From positions 30,392-94,391 of the forward strand of contig CAIWUU010000174.1 in assembly GCA_903915955.1 (NCBI GenBank): a DNA stretch of 64,000 nt, read 5' to 3'. The stretch is from an uncultured Chlorobiaceae bacterium. GTDB taxonomy: Bacteria; Bacteroidota; Chlorobiia; Chlorobiales; Chlorobiaceae. Below the pieces are notes generated by a model, which saw only the letters and a program-made list of their open reading frames with translations, was not told the DNA's origin and ran no database searches. How positions within the stretch are numbered: the first letter of the stretch is position 1; the number at the start of each line of letters is the position of its first letter. The translations under genes and the position numbers were made by a program. Shown piece by piece: positions 22,625 through 32,107 of this stretch.

Positions 22625-25600
22625 TTACGCTTTTTCCCTGAGCAACTCCACCATCTCATACCCGGCAAGGAAGGTGTGCATGTCAAGCTGTTCTGATGCT
22701 TCCAGCCATTCGTCCAGTGTGGTTGCCTGATCTCTCAGCAACTCCTGCATGATAAACCAAGCCACGAGCACGCTGAAGCGTTGTTCGCGGAACCAGGTTT
22801 TATAGTGACGTTCGTCAAATTGCAGCAGACGGCCAAGATGGGGGCGACTGACGCTATTCAGCCTTTTGATAAAAGCCAGCAGACGCTCTTCCGGAGTTTC
22901 ATCAGCCTCTGTTTCCGGTTGTGGAGTGAGCAGGCAGGCGAGCAGGTCTGGCAGGTTTTCGCCTGGAATGCCTATCATGCCTGATTCTGGATAGATTGTC
23001 CGCAGTGCGTCGCTCATAAGCCAGTCGTCGATGACGTTCTGATGCAGCGAGTCAGTTGCGGTCAACATCTGTTGCAACGCATTGAGGGTAACCCAATGCC
23101 GTGCAAGAGTCTCGTACTCCGCCCCCCCCTGGCTGCTCAAACCGAGAGCAGTTTGAAGCTTGCGAGCCTCTTTGTTTTTTTTCAGCAACTCAGGAAGCTG
23201 GAGCGCCTGGCTGTAGAGTTCCGTTGCCTCGGCCGCAAGCTCTTCTGGTACCTCGAGCGGTTTTTCCATGAGCTCGCTGAATTGCAGCGCAACTTCGTGG
23301 AGCAGTGTGGCCAAGGTTGTTTCAAACATCTCTTCCACAAGTACAGGCTCTGTTGGAGCAAGTGCAGTGGTAATAATACGGTGGAGTGGCGAGAGGCTCA
23401 TGGTGAGGGCTGCCAGCTCGATTGACGGTACGCCGCGCCCGTTGAGTTCCGCAGCAAGCCGGTAATATGGTCTTAGTTTTGAGGGGTAAACCTCCCTGAA
23501 ATCAAGGAAAACATTGTATTTGTAGCCATCAATTGCAACATGCATCCCATTGTAGCCGATATCCTGGCAGGAGCGGATAAACTCCAGGCCACTGGCGTGA
23601 TCCCTGAAGACGACATAGCTGTTCTGATTGTGGCTCAGGTTCAGCCCTTCAGAGAGCGAGCTCTGACGGATTTCGCCGTTCTGACGATAGCCGACGGATA
23701 TTTTAATCCAGCCAGTCGCCTGCTCAAAGCAGTTGTTGAAGATAACAAGAGCGGTTTCGTTGCCAAGTCGATTGGAATAGGCGAAGATATTCTCATTAAC
23801 CGTTCCCGATGGCGAATAGACATCATAGAGGAAAAAGTTGCGCACCTCTGCAAAGAGTGGACGCCTCTTCATGATCGGGAATATTTCGTGATAGTGCCGC
23901 CAGACGAGGTGCTCGTCCGGTTGCTCATCATAATAGGCTTTCGCGTACTCCATGCCATATTTTTCAGTAAATCCCTCAACCTGTCCATGGCCAAACATCG
24001 GCAGGCCCGGCATGGTGAGCATCATCATGCAGACACCAAAATATTTGTCGCCCCGACCAAACTGGGCAATGGCGGTATCTTCATCAGGGTTGTTCATGAA
24101 GTTGACGTACCGCTTGAGAATTTCAGCGTCAAACTCCAGCGTGTTCTTGATCAGGTATCGATAATTGGCATTATCCTCTTTTTTGAGCATGTGCATGAAG
24201 GCGCTGTTATAGACCCGGTGCATCCCAAGGGTGCGGACAAAGTAGCCTTCGAGCATCCAGAATGCTTCGGCAAGCAACAGGGTGTCGGGAACCTCCTGGT
24301 GAATGCGGTCAACTACTTCGCGCCAGAACTCTTCAGGAATGGCCGCATCAAATTCCGCCATACTCATTGAGTGGGAGGATCGTGACGGCACTGCGGCGCT
24401 GTGGCCATGCAGCGGGAACCAGAGGCGCTGGATGTGTCGTTTTGCGAGAACCATGGCCGCATCAAAACGGATAATAGGGAACATTCTGGCGACGTGCAGC
24501 ACTTGCTGAATTACCCCTTCGCGCACCTCGGCACTGAGAAAGTTGAGCTGCGCAGTATCGTTCCACGGCATGTTGGTACCATCATTGCCGTGATAGATGT
24601 AGCGCGTGTCGCCATTCATATAATCAACCCGCTTGAAGGTAACTGCTGCATCGGAGCGGTTCCAGTAGCCATCTTCAAGATAGATGCCATAACGAGGGTC
24701 GCTGCTGAGGTTCGGGCCGTTATAGGAGTAGTTATAGTAAGGCGGAGTGTATGTTGAGAGAAACCAGTCAGGATTGTTTCGTACCAGCTCGGAATCCATT
24801 GCAGTATGGTTCGGTACCATGTCGCTTGCAAGACGAATACCGCGTTGTTTTGCTCTGTGCATCAGGTTCAGATAGCCGTCATAGCCACCGATATCGTCAG
24901 AAATATCATATTTCTCAAGAGCATAAGCTGAAGCTTTGGCTTCAGGATTACCATGCAACTGTTTGATTTTCTGTGATGCAAAGCTGCGCTGCCAGAGTCC
25001 TATCAGCCACAATGCGGTGAACCCCCTATCGGCGATTGTATCAAGCTCCTCATCGGGAATATCCTGCAGGCGATGGACCGGGCGTTGGTAGAGTTTGCTG
25101 AGCTGGTCGAGCCAGACGTAGGTACTTTTTGCGAGCATGACCACTTCCGGCATCCACGATGAGTCAACAGAGTAGTTGGCCGGTGCATTGGCATCATCAA
25201 AGGTGTAATCGGGGACATGTGCCTCTTTTTCAAACTCATGGCCATCATTGCGGAGCGCCTTTTCTAAAGCGATTTTCTCGAAGAAGAGATATTTGTCTTC
25301 ATCCTCAATAAAATCGATGGCACCGGCAAGCAATCCCCAGAAGGCGGAGTCTTCAAGCAGTTCAGCCCAGTTCAGACGGATATAGCGAAGCTGGTCAAGG
25401 ATGGAGGTTGGTGCATGTTTTATTGGACTGATGAGAAGTTCAGCAAGATCAAGATTATCCGGTCCGACAGGCCCCATCTCCTGCATGGAGTTGCGCATGG
25501 TCATAATCAGTTTCCGGTATGCTGTCCCTTTGGTCAGAGGATCAGTCAAAAGATCAGAAAACTGCTGAAGCGCCGGATTCTGATTATTAAGCCAGACAAG

Positions 25601-26071
25601 AAAAGACTCTTGAAGCACTTCCGTTTTATGGCGTTGCGGCTTCAGCCATTCGGTGTTAGCCACTTCTCCGGCATACAATTTTTGTGTTGGAAAAGAGGTA
25701 ATAAAGTGTTCCAGGTACTCTCCCGACAGCTCCGGCGAAAGCTGTTCCTGAAATGCGTCAAAGACGTTTTGAAGAAAGTTCGGTTGCCGTAATGTGATGG
25801 CTTTTACTATAATAGCGTGAAACAGCTCGTGTAGCAGTTTCATCCCGTGTAACTGAGCTGGAAGCACTGCTTTTGCTTCAGAGCCATGCCGTTGCTTCAG
25901 GAAATCGTTGATGACCACAGCCTGTTTTTCTGCTTTTTTCAGGCTTTCCATACCTGAACCGGATAACAGAAGAAATTCAGGATCAGCAAGATGAAAAAGC
26001 TCTCTGGCATTCCTGTTGACATAAAAGTGTTCTTTGTTCTGCAACACTGGCGGGTTTTGCTTGATGGTCAC
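22625..26071 (-). CDS. Large GH13 alpha-amylase family protein (1148 aa)
   Basis: GH13-like GIRLASDMVPNHTAMDSELV, IIRFDAAMVLAKRH, LLLAEAFWMLEG; long N- and C-terminal extensions. Confidence 0.85.
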   Translation of the reverse strand: MTIKQNPPVLQNKEHFYVNRNARELFHLADPEFLLLSGSGMESLKKAEKQAVVINDFLKQRHGSEAKAVLPAQLHGMKLLHELFHAIIVKAITLRQPNFLQNVFDAFQEQLSPELSGEYLEHFITSFPTQKLYAGEVANTEWLKPQRHKTEVLQESFLVWLNNQNPALQQFSDLLTDPLTKGTAYRKLIMTMRNSMQEMGPVGPDNLDLAELLISPIKHAPTSILDQLRYIRLNWAELLEDSAFWGLLAGAIDFIEDEDKYLFFEKIALEKALRNDGHEFEKEAHVPDYTFDDANAPANYSVDSSWMPEVVMLAKSTYVWLDQLSKLYQRPVHRLQDIPDEELDTIADRGFTALWLIGLWQRSFASQKIKQLHGNPEAKASAYALEKYDISDDIGGYDGYLNLMHRAKQRGIRLASDMVPNHTAMDSELVRNNPDWFLSTYTPPYYNYSYNGPNLSSDPRYGIYLEDGYWNRSDAAVTFKRVDYMNGDTRYIYHGNDGTNMPWNDTAQLNFLSAEVREGVIQQVLHVARMFPIIRFDAAMVLAKRHIQRLWFPLHGHSAAVPSRSSHSMSMAEFDAAIPEEFWREVVDRIHQEVPDTLLLAEAFWMLEGYFVRTLGMHRVYNSAFMHMLKKEDNANYRYLIKNTLEFDAEILKRYVNFMNNPDEDTAIAQFGRGDKYFGVCMMMLTMPGLPMFGHGQVEGFTEKYGMEYAKAYYDEQPDEHLVWRHYHEIFPIMKRRPLFAEVRNFFLYDVYSPSGTVNENIFAYSNRLGNETALVIFNNCFEQATGWIKISVGYRQNGEIRQSSLSEGLNLSHNQNSYVVFRDHASGLEFIRSCQDIGYNGMHVAIDGYKYNVFLDFREVYPSKLRPYYRLAAELNGRGVPSIELAALTMSLSPLHRIITTALAPTEPVLVEEMFETTLATLLHEVALQFSELMEKPLEVPEELAAEATELYSQALQLPELLKKNKEARKLQTALGLSSQGGAEYETLARHWVTLNALQQMLTATDSLHQNVIDDWLMSDALRTIYPESGMIGIPGENLPDLLACLLTPQPETEADETPEERLLAFIKRLNSVSRPHLGRLLQFDERHYKTWFREQRFSVLVAWFIMQELLRDQATTLDEWLEASEQLDMHTFLAGYEMVELLREKA

Positions 26072-26129
26072 TGCGAAAAAAGTTTGAATGTTGTCCAGCG
26101 GGTTTGAATGGACAGATCTGAAAGCTCAG

Positions 26130-26522
26130 CTATCTGATTTTCTTTTCGAGGTAGCGCTGAAGGTAAGTAAATCCAATATCCTTTACTGAGCGCAGCACTT
26201 CAAATCCAATGGTGGAAAGGGCGGTTTTACTCTGTGTTGAAAAGTTGTGCGATGGAGCGGGATGTTGTGTGTGCTCCACCCGAATGGAAGTGCTTCTATG
26301 GCCTCTCAATGTTCTCGTCAGAAGCAGACCGGCTAAAAAAGCTGCCCCCGCCGCTTTACCAGGGTGCGTTCTGATAATGTTTTCCGGAGAAATTTCCTCT
26401 TTCAGATTCACCGCAAGTTTTCTTGTTCTCATTTTGATCTGCTCCTCCTTTTCCGTAATGGTATTATGCAGCTCTTCTATGCGTGCCTGAATGCCGATTA
26501 ACGGCTCATTTGGTGTAGTCAT
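26130..26522 (-). CDS. Small hypothetical protein (YqjK/DUF-like)
   Basis: Third gene of minus-strand cluster, helical N-term then short TM. Confidence 0.5.
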   Translation of the reverse strand: MTTPNEPLIGIQARIEELHNTITEKEEQIKMRTRKLAVNLKEEISPENIIRTHPGKAAGAAFLAGLLLTRTLRGHRSTSIRVEHTQHPAPSHNFSTQSKTALSTIGFEVLRSVKDIGFTYLQRYLEKKIR

Positions 26523-26922
26523 GGACGGATAAGAGAATTTTCAGGATCAGGTTTTTAAGGAGTAATGGTCTGAATCTTGTGAAAAACAGAAAGCACAAAA
26601 GAAAGATAAAGCTTACCAGAAGATAACCAAGAAAAGGATATCCCAGCAGCTCACCTGCCAGCAGCGCCAGGGTTGTTATAAAGTAACCCGTGCCTATAAC
26701 CAAGATGACACCGAGTACAACGCTTGCACCAACAAGGGCAAGCGTTTCGGTCATCTCTATCTTGAGCAATTCTATTTTCGCCTCAATAATAGCCACAATA
26801 TCCTTATAGGTGGAGGTTGCCGACTCGTCAAGCATTTGCTGTATCCCGCTTTTTTTTTGCTGTACAGGTGTTTGGCCATCACCCTCTCTCTTCTGGCGAT
26901 TCATCATAGTCTCTGAAATCAA
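26506..26922 (-). CDS. Phage-holin superfamily III / YqjE-like membrane protein
   Basis: STYKDIVAIIEAKIELLKIEMTE followed by two TM helices. Confidence 0.65.
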   Translation of the reverse strand: MISETMMNRQKREGDGQTPVQQKKSGIQQMLDESATSTYKDIVAIIEAKIELLKIEMTETLALVGASVVLGVILVIGTGYFITTLALLAGELLGYPFLGYLLVSFIFLLCFLFFTRFRPLLLKNLILKILLSVHDYTK

Positions 26923-26931
26923 TGCCTGTTA

Positions 26932-27198
26932 TCACTTCTTTTTCAGCAAAAGACCGAAAAAAGCGCCAGCTCCCACCGAAAAGAGCATCGCTTGCCCGGG
27001 ATTTTTTTTGATATACTCTGTTGCCTTTTCAGCACCTTTCAGCATCAGGGTACCAAACTCACTCTGCTTGAAGCGCGACAACGCCTGATCAAGTGTTTCA
27101 CTGATCTCTGATTGTTGTTTTGGAGTTTCATACCGCGGTTCCTCTGTCAACTCCTTCGGCTTGCCGCTGTGTATAGTAACCGGGACTTCCTGTTCCAT
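26932..27198 (-). CDS. DUF883/YqjD-ElaB-like protein
   Basis: Helical body then YIKKNPGQAMLFSVGAGAFFGLLLKKK C-terminal TM, typical of YqjD family. Confidence 0.6.
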   Translation of the reverse strand: MEQEVPVTIHSGKPKELTEEPRYETPKQQSEISETLDQALSRFKQSEFGTLMLKGAEKATEYIKKNPGQAMLFSVGAGAFFGLLLKKK

Positions 27199-27280
27199 AA
27201 GCGTTCAAAAAAATTCACATGAGTTATTATAAGTCTGTGCTGCAAATATATGAAAACAATATGGTCTTTGCATGGTACAC

Positions 27281-28018
27281 TTACTGAAGAAGTCTTCCTC
27301 CGTCAACAGTAATGACCTGTCCGGTGATATAATCGCTCTCAAGGAGAAAAATAATGGTTCGGATAATATCAAGAGGATCACCAAGTCGTTTGAGCGGGAT
27401 TTTATTGATCATCTCTTCCAGCGGTTCAATCTCCTTGTCAGGATGTATGGTGATGGTGCCCGGTGCAATTGAGTTCACAAGAATGTGTGGTGCACAGGTT
27501 TTTGCGAAGACTCTCGTCAGGTGCTGGATGCCAGCTTTTGATACGGTGTAGGGGGCAAAGTTTCGCCACACAAGGTCAGCAGAGATATCGGTCATGGAGA
27601 TGATGCGTGAAACAAACGACTGTTGCTGCATGATGCGTACCGCCTCTTGCATGGTAAAAAAGGTGCCTTTCAGGTTTGTGTCTATCAGGCTGTCCCACTC
27701 CTGTTCGGTAACGTCCGGGAGTGGTGTGCTGAAAAAATTTGATGCACTGGCAATCAACAGGTCAAGCCGTTCAAATTGCTCCCGAAAAGCTGCAAAAGCG
27801 TTGCTGATGTCGGCGGGTTTTGTGACATCGCAGCGGATCATCTGTGATTCCGGGCTTATCCAGCGGATTTTTTCGAGGGTTTGAGCAGCCTTCTCTTCCG
27901 ACGAGTTCCAGGTAAAGAAGATGGTATATCCCTGTCCGGCCACTGAAAGCGCAATTTCACCACCGAGCAGGCCTGACGCGCCGGTCATAAAGCATACTTT
28001 TTTGCCTGAATGGCTCAT
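27281..28018 (-). CDS. SDR family oxidoreductase (pteridine-reductase-like)
   Basis: MTGASGLLGGEIALSVAGQGY, LIASASNFFSTPL, YTVSKAGIQHLTR, GQVITVDGGRLL. Confidence 0.85.
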   Translation of the reverse strand: MSHSGKKVCFMTGASGLLGGEIALSVAGQGYTIFFTWNSSEEKAAQTLEKIRWISPESQMIRCDVTKPADISNAFAAFREQFERLDLLIASASNFFSTPLPDVTEQEWDSLIDTNLKGTFFTMQEAVRIMQQQSFVSRIISMTDISADLVWRNFAPYTVSKAGIQHLTRVFAKTCAPHILVNSIAPGTITIHPDKEIEPLEEMINKIPLKRLGDPLDIIRTIIFLLESDYITGQVITVDGGRLLQ

Positions 28019-28191
28019 TGTCGTTGTATAATGGTTGATCCAGCAAACGAAGTTATTACTATTCGAATATGCGCATTGTGACGATCATTACGAATTTTTT
28101 CTGTGTTGTAATGATAGCTGTTTATTGATGGTAGCCCCATGTTTGTCTGCAATTTTTGTGATATTCCTCTTCAATGTCCTCCAATTTTGAA

Positions 28192-29040
28192 CTATGAGGG
28201 AGTTATTGAAACAGCAATATCTGATGGTTTACCGAAATAGAGTGATGACAACACAAGAATATCAACACCGGTTTCTGCATAAGCCGAGGCATTGTCGGCA
28301 TTGATGCCGCCTGATGACGAGATCGTGATGCCAGGAGCGTCGTGACGAAGTTGCCTGACGAGCGGGGAGAGCTCTTGAGGAGAGAGCTTGTCAAGCTGAA
28401 CCACATCAGCACCTGCAACCGCAATTTTCAGAGCCTCCTCTGCGGTGTCGGCTTCCACAATGATTTTGTGTTCTGGTGTTTTGGTTTTCAGTGTTGCCAC
28501 GGTTTGCAGAAAACGGTCGAGTCCACCGATGAATGTTGTATGCTGCCGGAAGACAAGCACAGACTCTGAAAGGCCGAGTCGGTGTGGGAGTGCCCCACCA
28601 GCCATGATGGCCTTGATCGCAACTTTTTTTGTACCGGGAAATGACTTGCGAGTTGAAACGACGTTGATACCAGGATTGATCTCTTTTGCTTGAATGACGA
28701 TGTTCCTTGTGCGGGTTGCAATGCCCGATGCATACTCAAGCAGATTCAACGCCACTTTCCACCCGGCATGGAGAGCATCTGCTGTTCCGCTCGCTTTAAG
28801 GATGGTGCTACCGGCATCAACTGTTGTGCCGCTTTGCAGGCAGAAGGTTACTGAGGCTCCACATTTTTCAAGCACCCGTGCCGCTTCTTCAGAGCAGCAG
28901 ATCGTTGTTCTTTCACGGCTGGTAAAGGTGATCATCCCTGATATATTGCCAATGCCGAGCAGGAGTGTTGTCAGATCGCCATAAGGCAGATCCTCTTCGA
29001 TAAACCGCTCGATATCGGCATCAGAGAGTTGATAGAGCAT
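28192..29040 (-). CDS. modD: ModD-type protein (nicotinate-nucleotide pyrophosphorylase family, molybdenum-associated)
   Basis: EEDLPYGDLTT, TSRERTTICCSEEAARV, STRKSFPGTKKVAIKAIMAGGALPHRLGLSESVLVFRQH characteristic of ModD rather than NadC. Confidence 0.8.
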   Translation of the reverse strand: MLYQLSDADIERFIEEDLPYGDLTTLLLGIGNISGMITFTSRERTTICCSEEAARVLEKCGASVTFCLQSGTTVDAGSTILKASGTADALHAGWKVALNLLEYASGIATRTRNIVIQAKEINPGINVVSTRKSFPGTKKVAIKAIMAGGALPHRLGLSESVLVFRQHTTFIGGLDRFLQTVATLKTKTPEHKIIVEADTAEEALKIAVAGADVVQLDKLSPQELSPLVRQLRHDAPGITISSSGGINADNASAYAETGVDILVLSSLYFGKPSDIAVSITPS

Positions 29041-29367
29041 AATAGTTTTTGTTTAAAAAGGTTTGCAGCGTTCTATGGTTCGAGTGTCACAAGTTGTAAA
29101 AGTATATCTCCCAGAAGAGAGTTTTAAGAATATGAAACATTTGTTCAGATGAAGGACATTCTGTTTATTCTTTTTGACATGGTCTCAAGGTATTGCTTGT
29201 TATCCCGGCTCTGGAATAACCAGGCCTGAACAATGAGTTGGAGCAGAGAGAGAACTCAAAAAGTGTTTGCCATCGGGTATTGTTACCTCCCAAATGGGGG
29301 CCGAGGAGCAGTGTCACGTCTTGAACATTTTTTTTATAAAAAGTAACTATAGCCCAGTCAATAAATT

Positions 29368-30183
29368 ATGAATGAACGTTTTTTTTTGAAACTCCTTTTC
29401 GCTCTTTTTTCAGGGCTTCTTGTTGCAGAGCTGCTTGTTGTGCTGCTGTTTGGCTTCAAGCTGGAGCTGATTGTTTTCTGTTTTGTTGTTGCTGTTGCCA
29501 TGACGGGCATGCTTGTGGTTATGCGGCTTTTGCTGCAACATCGAGCAGAGATTGACTCTGTTTCGTCGCGGCGTGCAAAAGCCAAACGCTCCGATGTGAT
29601 GCGTGATCGGCTCAGAGAGTACAGTGTTGATGAGGAGTTTCTTGGCGGTGAGAGTTACACACGGGAAAAAGGAGGCTCTCCGGCAACTTCTGCAGCAGAG
29701 TCGCGCAGCAGTCGCAATCCGTCGGCAAGCGAGTCTACGGTGACGATTGAAGAGGCTATCAAGGCTCACGCAGAGGTGTATGGCGGGCTTGGGGAGTTGC
29801 TCCAGATGATGGAGAAGATTGACGATGGTGCATTTGGTCATCTTCTGAAAAAAGTCGGATTGTATGAGATTTCTCGTGAAGAGGTGATACTCAAGATCAC
29901 TCTGATGATTGAGGCAGAATCTCCGGCATTGGGAAATGCCGCTGATTTTCAGGGGGAAGAGCCTTGTATTCTGGAGGGGCACACTCTCGATAAAGAGAGT
30001 TTTGATGACTACATTCGCCGTTGTATGACCGGCGCCGAGGATGATGAAAAATGTGGCGATGGTATTTCCGTTGATCTTGATGACGCGGCTCTTTCGCGAG
30101 GAACCGGGAGTCCGCCAGAGGATTTTGAGCACAACCCAAAATCGGTGATTGCAAGTCTGAAGAGGGCGGGGATGAAGCCATGA
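29368..30183 (+). CDS. Hypothetical membrane-anchored protein
   Basis: Two N-terminal TM segments then soluble acidic domain; overlaps start of SpoU methyltransferase gene by 4 nt. Confidence 0.65.
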   Translation: MNERFFLKLLFALFSGLLVAELLVVLLFGFKLELIVFCFVVAVAMTGMLVVMRLLLQHRAEIDSVSSRRAKAKRSDVMRDRLREYSVDEEFLGGESYTREKGGSPATSAAESRSSRNPSASESTVTIEEAIKAHAEVYGGLGELLQMMEKIDDGAFGHLLKKVGLYEISREEVILKITLMIEAESPALGNAADFQGEEPCILEGHTLDKESFDDYIRRCMTGAEDDEKCGDGISVDLDDAALSRGTGSPPEDFEHNPKSVIASLKRAGMKP

Positions 30184-30980
30184 AGCCGCTCAATAGAGTT
30201 GCATTAAGCAAGGCCAGGTTGCGGCATTTTGCCAAGCTTCACCAAAAAAAGTTCAGGGATTCTGAGGAGCTTTTTCTGGCGGAAGGGCTTCGCACGGTGA
30301 GAGAGATTTGCATGAATTTGCCTGATGAGGAGATGCTTGTTGCTTTGCTCGTCAGGGATGATGAAACAGAGGCTACCCGTTTTGCTGAAGCGTACAAGGG
30401 AAAGCTCTTTTCCGTCACGGAAAAAGAGTGTGCTCAGCTTTCTGGAACCTCAACCCCGCAGGGGATTTTCGGCGTTTTCCGACAGCAGCGGCAGGATGAG
30501 CCTGAGGCTGCGGAAAAGCCCGGGCGATCGCTCATCGTTGCCCTTGATGATCTTCAGGATCCAGGTAATGTCGGTACCATTCTCAGAACGGCGGTATGGT
30601 TTGGCGCTGATGCCATGATCTGCAGCGTTGGAACTGCCGACCGCTATAATCCCAAAGTGATACGTTCCTGCGCTGGAAGCATTTTTGCTCTCCGCCATTA
30701 CGGTGTTGGGCAGCTTCATCAGGAGCTTCGCCGTCTTCAAACGCTCGGCTATTCCATTGTCTGTTCGTCGCTTGAGGGCAAGGATTTCAGGGAATTCGCA
30801 GCATGGCCTGAAAAAGTTGTACTGGTGATAGGCAACGAAGCCAACGGTGTCAGCGAATTGGTAAAAGCACTGGCTGACCTCCTGGTGCGCATTCCTCATG
30901 CTGGCGCACAGGCGAAGGTCGATTCGCTTAATGCTTCAGTCTCTGCTGCGATTCTGATGGAACGGCTGGTGCTGGGCTGA
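30180..30980 (+). CDS. TrmH/SpoU family RNA 2'-O-methyltransferase
   Basis: ALDDLQDPGNVGTILRTAVWFGADA, LVIGNEANGVSELV, VDSLNASVSAAILM. Confidence 0.93.
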   Translation: MKPLNRVALSKARLRHFAKLHQKKFRDSEELFLAEGLRTVREICMNLPDEEMLVALLVRDDETEATRFAEAYKGKLFSVTEKECAQLSGTSTPQGIFGVFRQQRQDEPEAAEKPGRSLIVALDDLQDPGNVGTILRTAVWFGADAMICSVGTADRYNPKVIRSCAGSIFALRHYGVGQLHQELRRLQTLGYSIVCSSLEGKDFREFAAWPEKVVLVIGNEANGVSELVKALADLLVRIPHAGAQAKVDSLNASVSAAILMERLVLG

Positions 30981-31167
30981 AGGGGTATGTATTAACTACG
31001 GATCTTTATCGGCAATGATCTGGATAGGTTCGCTCATTATGGTCGAAAAATTGACGTTTGCGTCGAATTTTGTGCGTTGTAGCGAGACGTTTTCTTGCAA
31101 TGGCGGCTGCGTACAAATGAACATCCCCGCAACGTTGGCGGGGTTCGTTCAAAAATGGATTTTTTGT

Positions 31168-31926
31168 TTACCCGTTCTCCCCGTCGATATTCATGGTTGG
31201 ATGCAGATGCACCGGCTTCGCAGATTTTTTGCGCAGGCTGATATTCAGCATCTCGACAGCGACTGAGAAGGTCATGGCGAAGTAGATGTATCCTTTGGGA
31301 ATTTCAAATCCAACACCCTCGGCAAGCAAGGTGACGCCCACAAGAATCAGAAAGCTGAGCGCGAGCATCTTGATGGTCGGGTGAGCTTCAACATAATCAC
31401 TGATAGCCTTGGCACCCAGCATCATGATGCCAATCGAGATCATGATGGCGATGACCATCACCTGAACATCTTCGGCAAGGCCTACTGCGGTAATAACTGA
31501 GTCAAGCGAAAAGACAATATCAATGACCGCTATTTGCAGCATGGTGAGGATAAAGGCTTTTCCGGAAGCCGCTCCTGAGCCCTCTTCCTCTGCACCCTCA
31601 AGGCTCTGGTGAATTTCATGGGTACTTTTTGCCAGCAGAAAGAGTCCACCACCAAGCAGAATCAGGTCACGACCTGAAAAGGTGTGGCTGAGCAGGGTAA
31701 AAAGGCCGGTTGTCAAACTCATCACCCAGCTTATTGAGAGCAAGAGGGCAACTCTCGTGAACATGGCAAGTCCGAGGCCAATGACCCGTCCTTTGCTCTG
31801 CTGCTCTTTTGGCAGGCGCCCGACGATGATTGAGATGAAAATAATGTTGTCAATGCCGAGAACTATCTCCAGAGCCGTTAATGTTGCCAATGCAATCCAG
31901 GCTTCTGGCTGCGTGATCCATTCCAT
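31168..31926 (-). CDS. TerC family integral membrane protein
   Basis: ALEIVLGIDNIIFISIIVGRLP, DIVFSLDSVITAVG. Confidence 0.92.
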   Translation of the reverse strand: MEWITQPEAWIALATLTALEIVLGIDNIIFISIIVGRLPKEQQSKGRVIGLGLAMFTRVALLLSISWVMSLTTGLFTLLSHTFSGRDLILLGGGLFLLAKSTHEIHQSLEGAEEEGSGAASGKAFILTMLQIAVIDIVFSLDSVITAVGLAEDVQVMVIAIMISIGIMMLGAKAISDYVEAHPTIKMLALSFLILVGVTLLAEGVGFEIPKGYIYFAMTFSVAVEMLNISLRKKSAKPVHLHPTMNIDGENG

Positions 31927-32107
31927 AAAAAGTCAGATTAGAGTAACTGTTGCTGAAAAAGCTTATTCTTATATGTAATGTACGGAACGGATTGTGCTCT
32001 GCCAAAAAACACTCATCCGACGTACTCTTCTCTCCACGACATTGTAGTCGAAAGCCCTTGATATGGCAGGAGAGCAAGGATAATGCTGCACGATATACAT
32101 CCTTTCT

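Noticed and set aside
28084-28115. Inverted repeat ATCATTAC...GTAATGAT between SDR and modD genes
   Set aside because: 16-nt loop and no T-tract; could be an operator but no further support.
31125-31143. CCCCGCAACGTTGGCGGGG hairpin between TrmH-family and TerC genes
   Set aside because: Possible terminator but imperfect stem and no T-run; not called.
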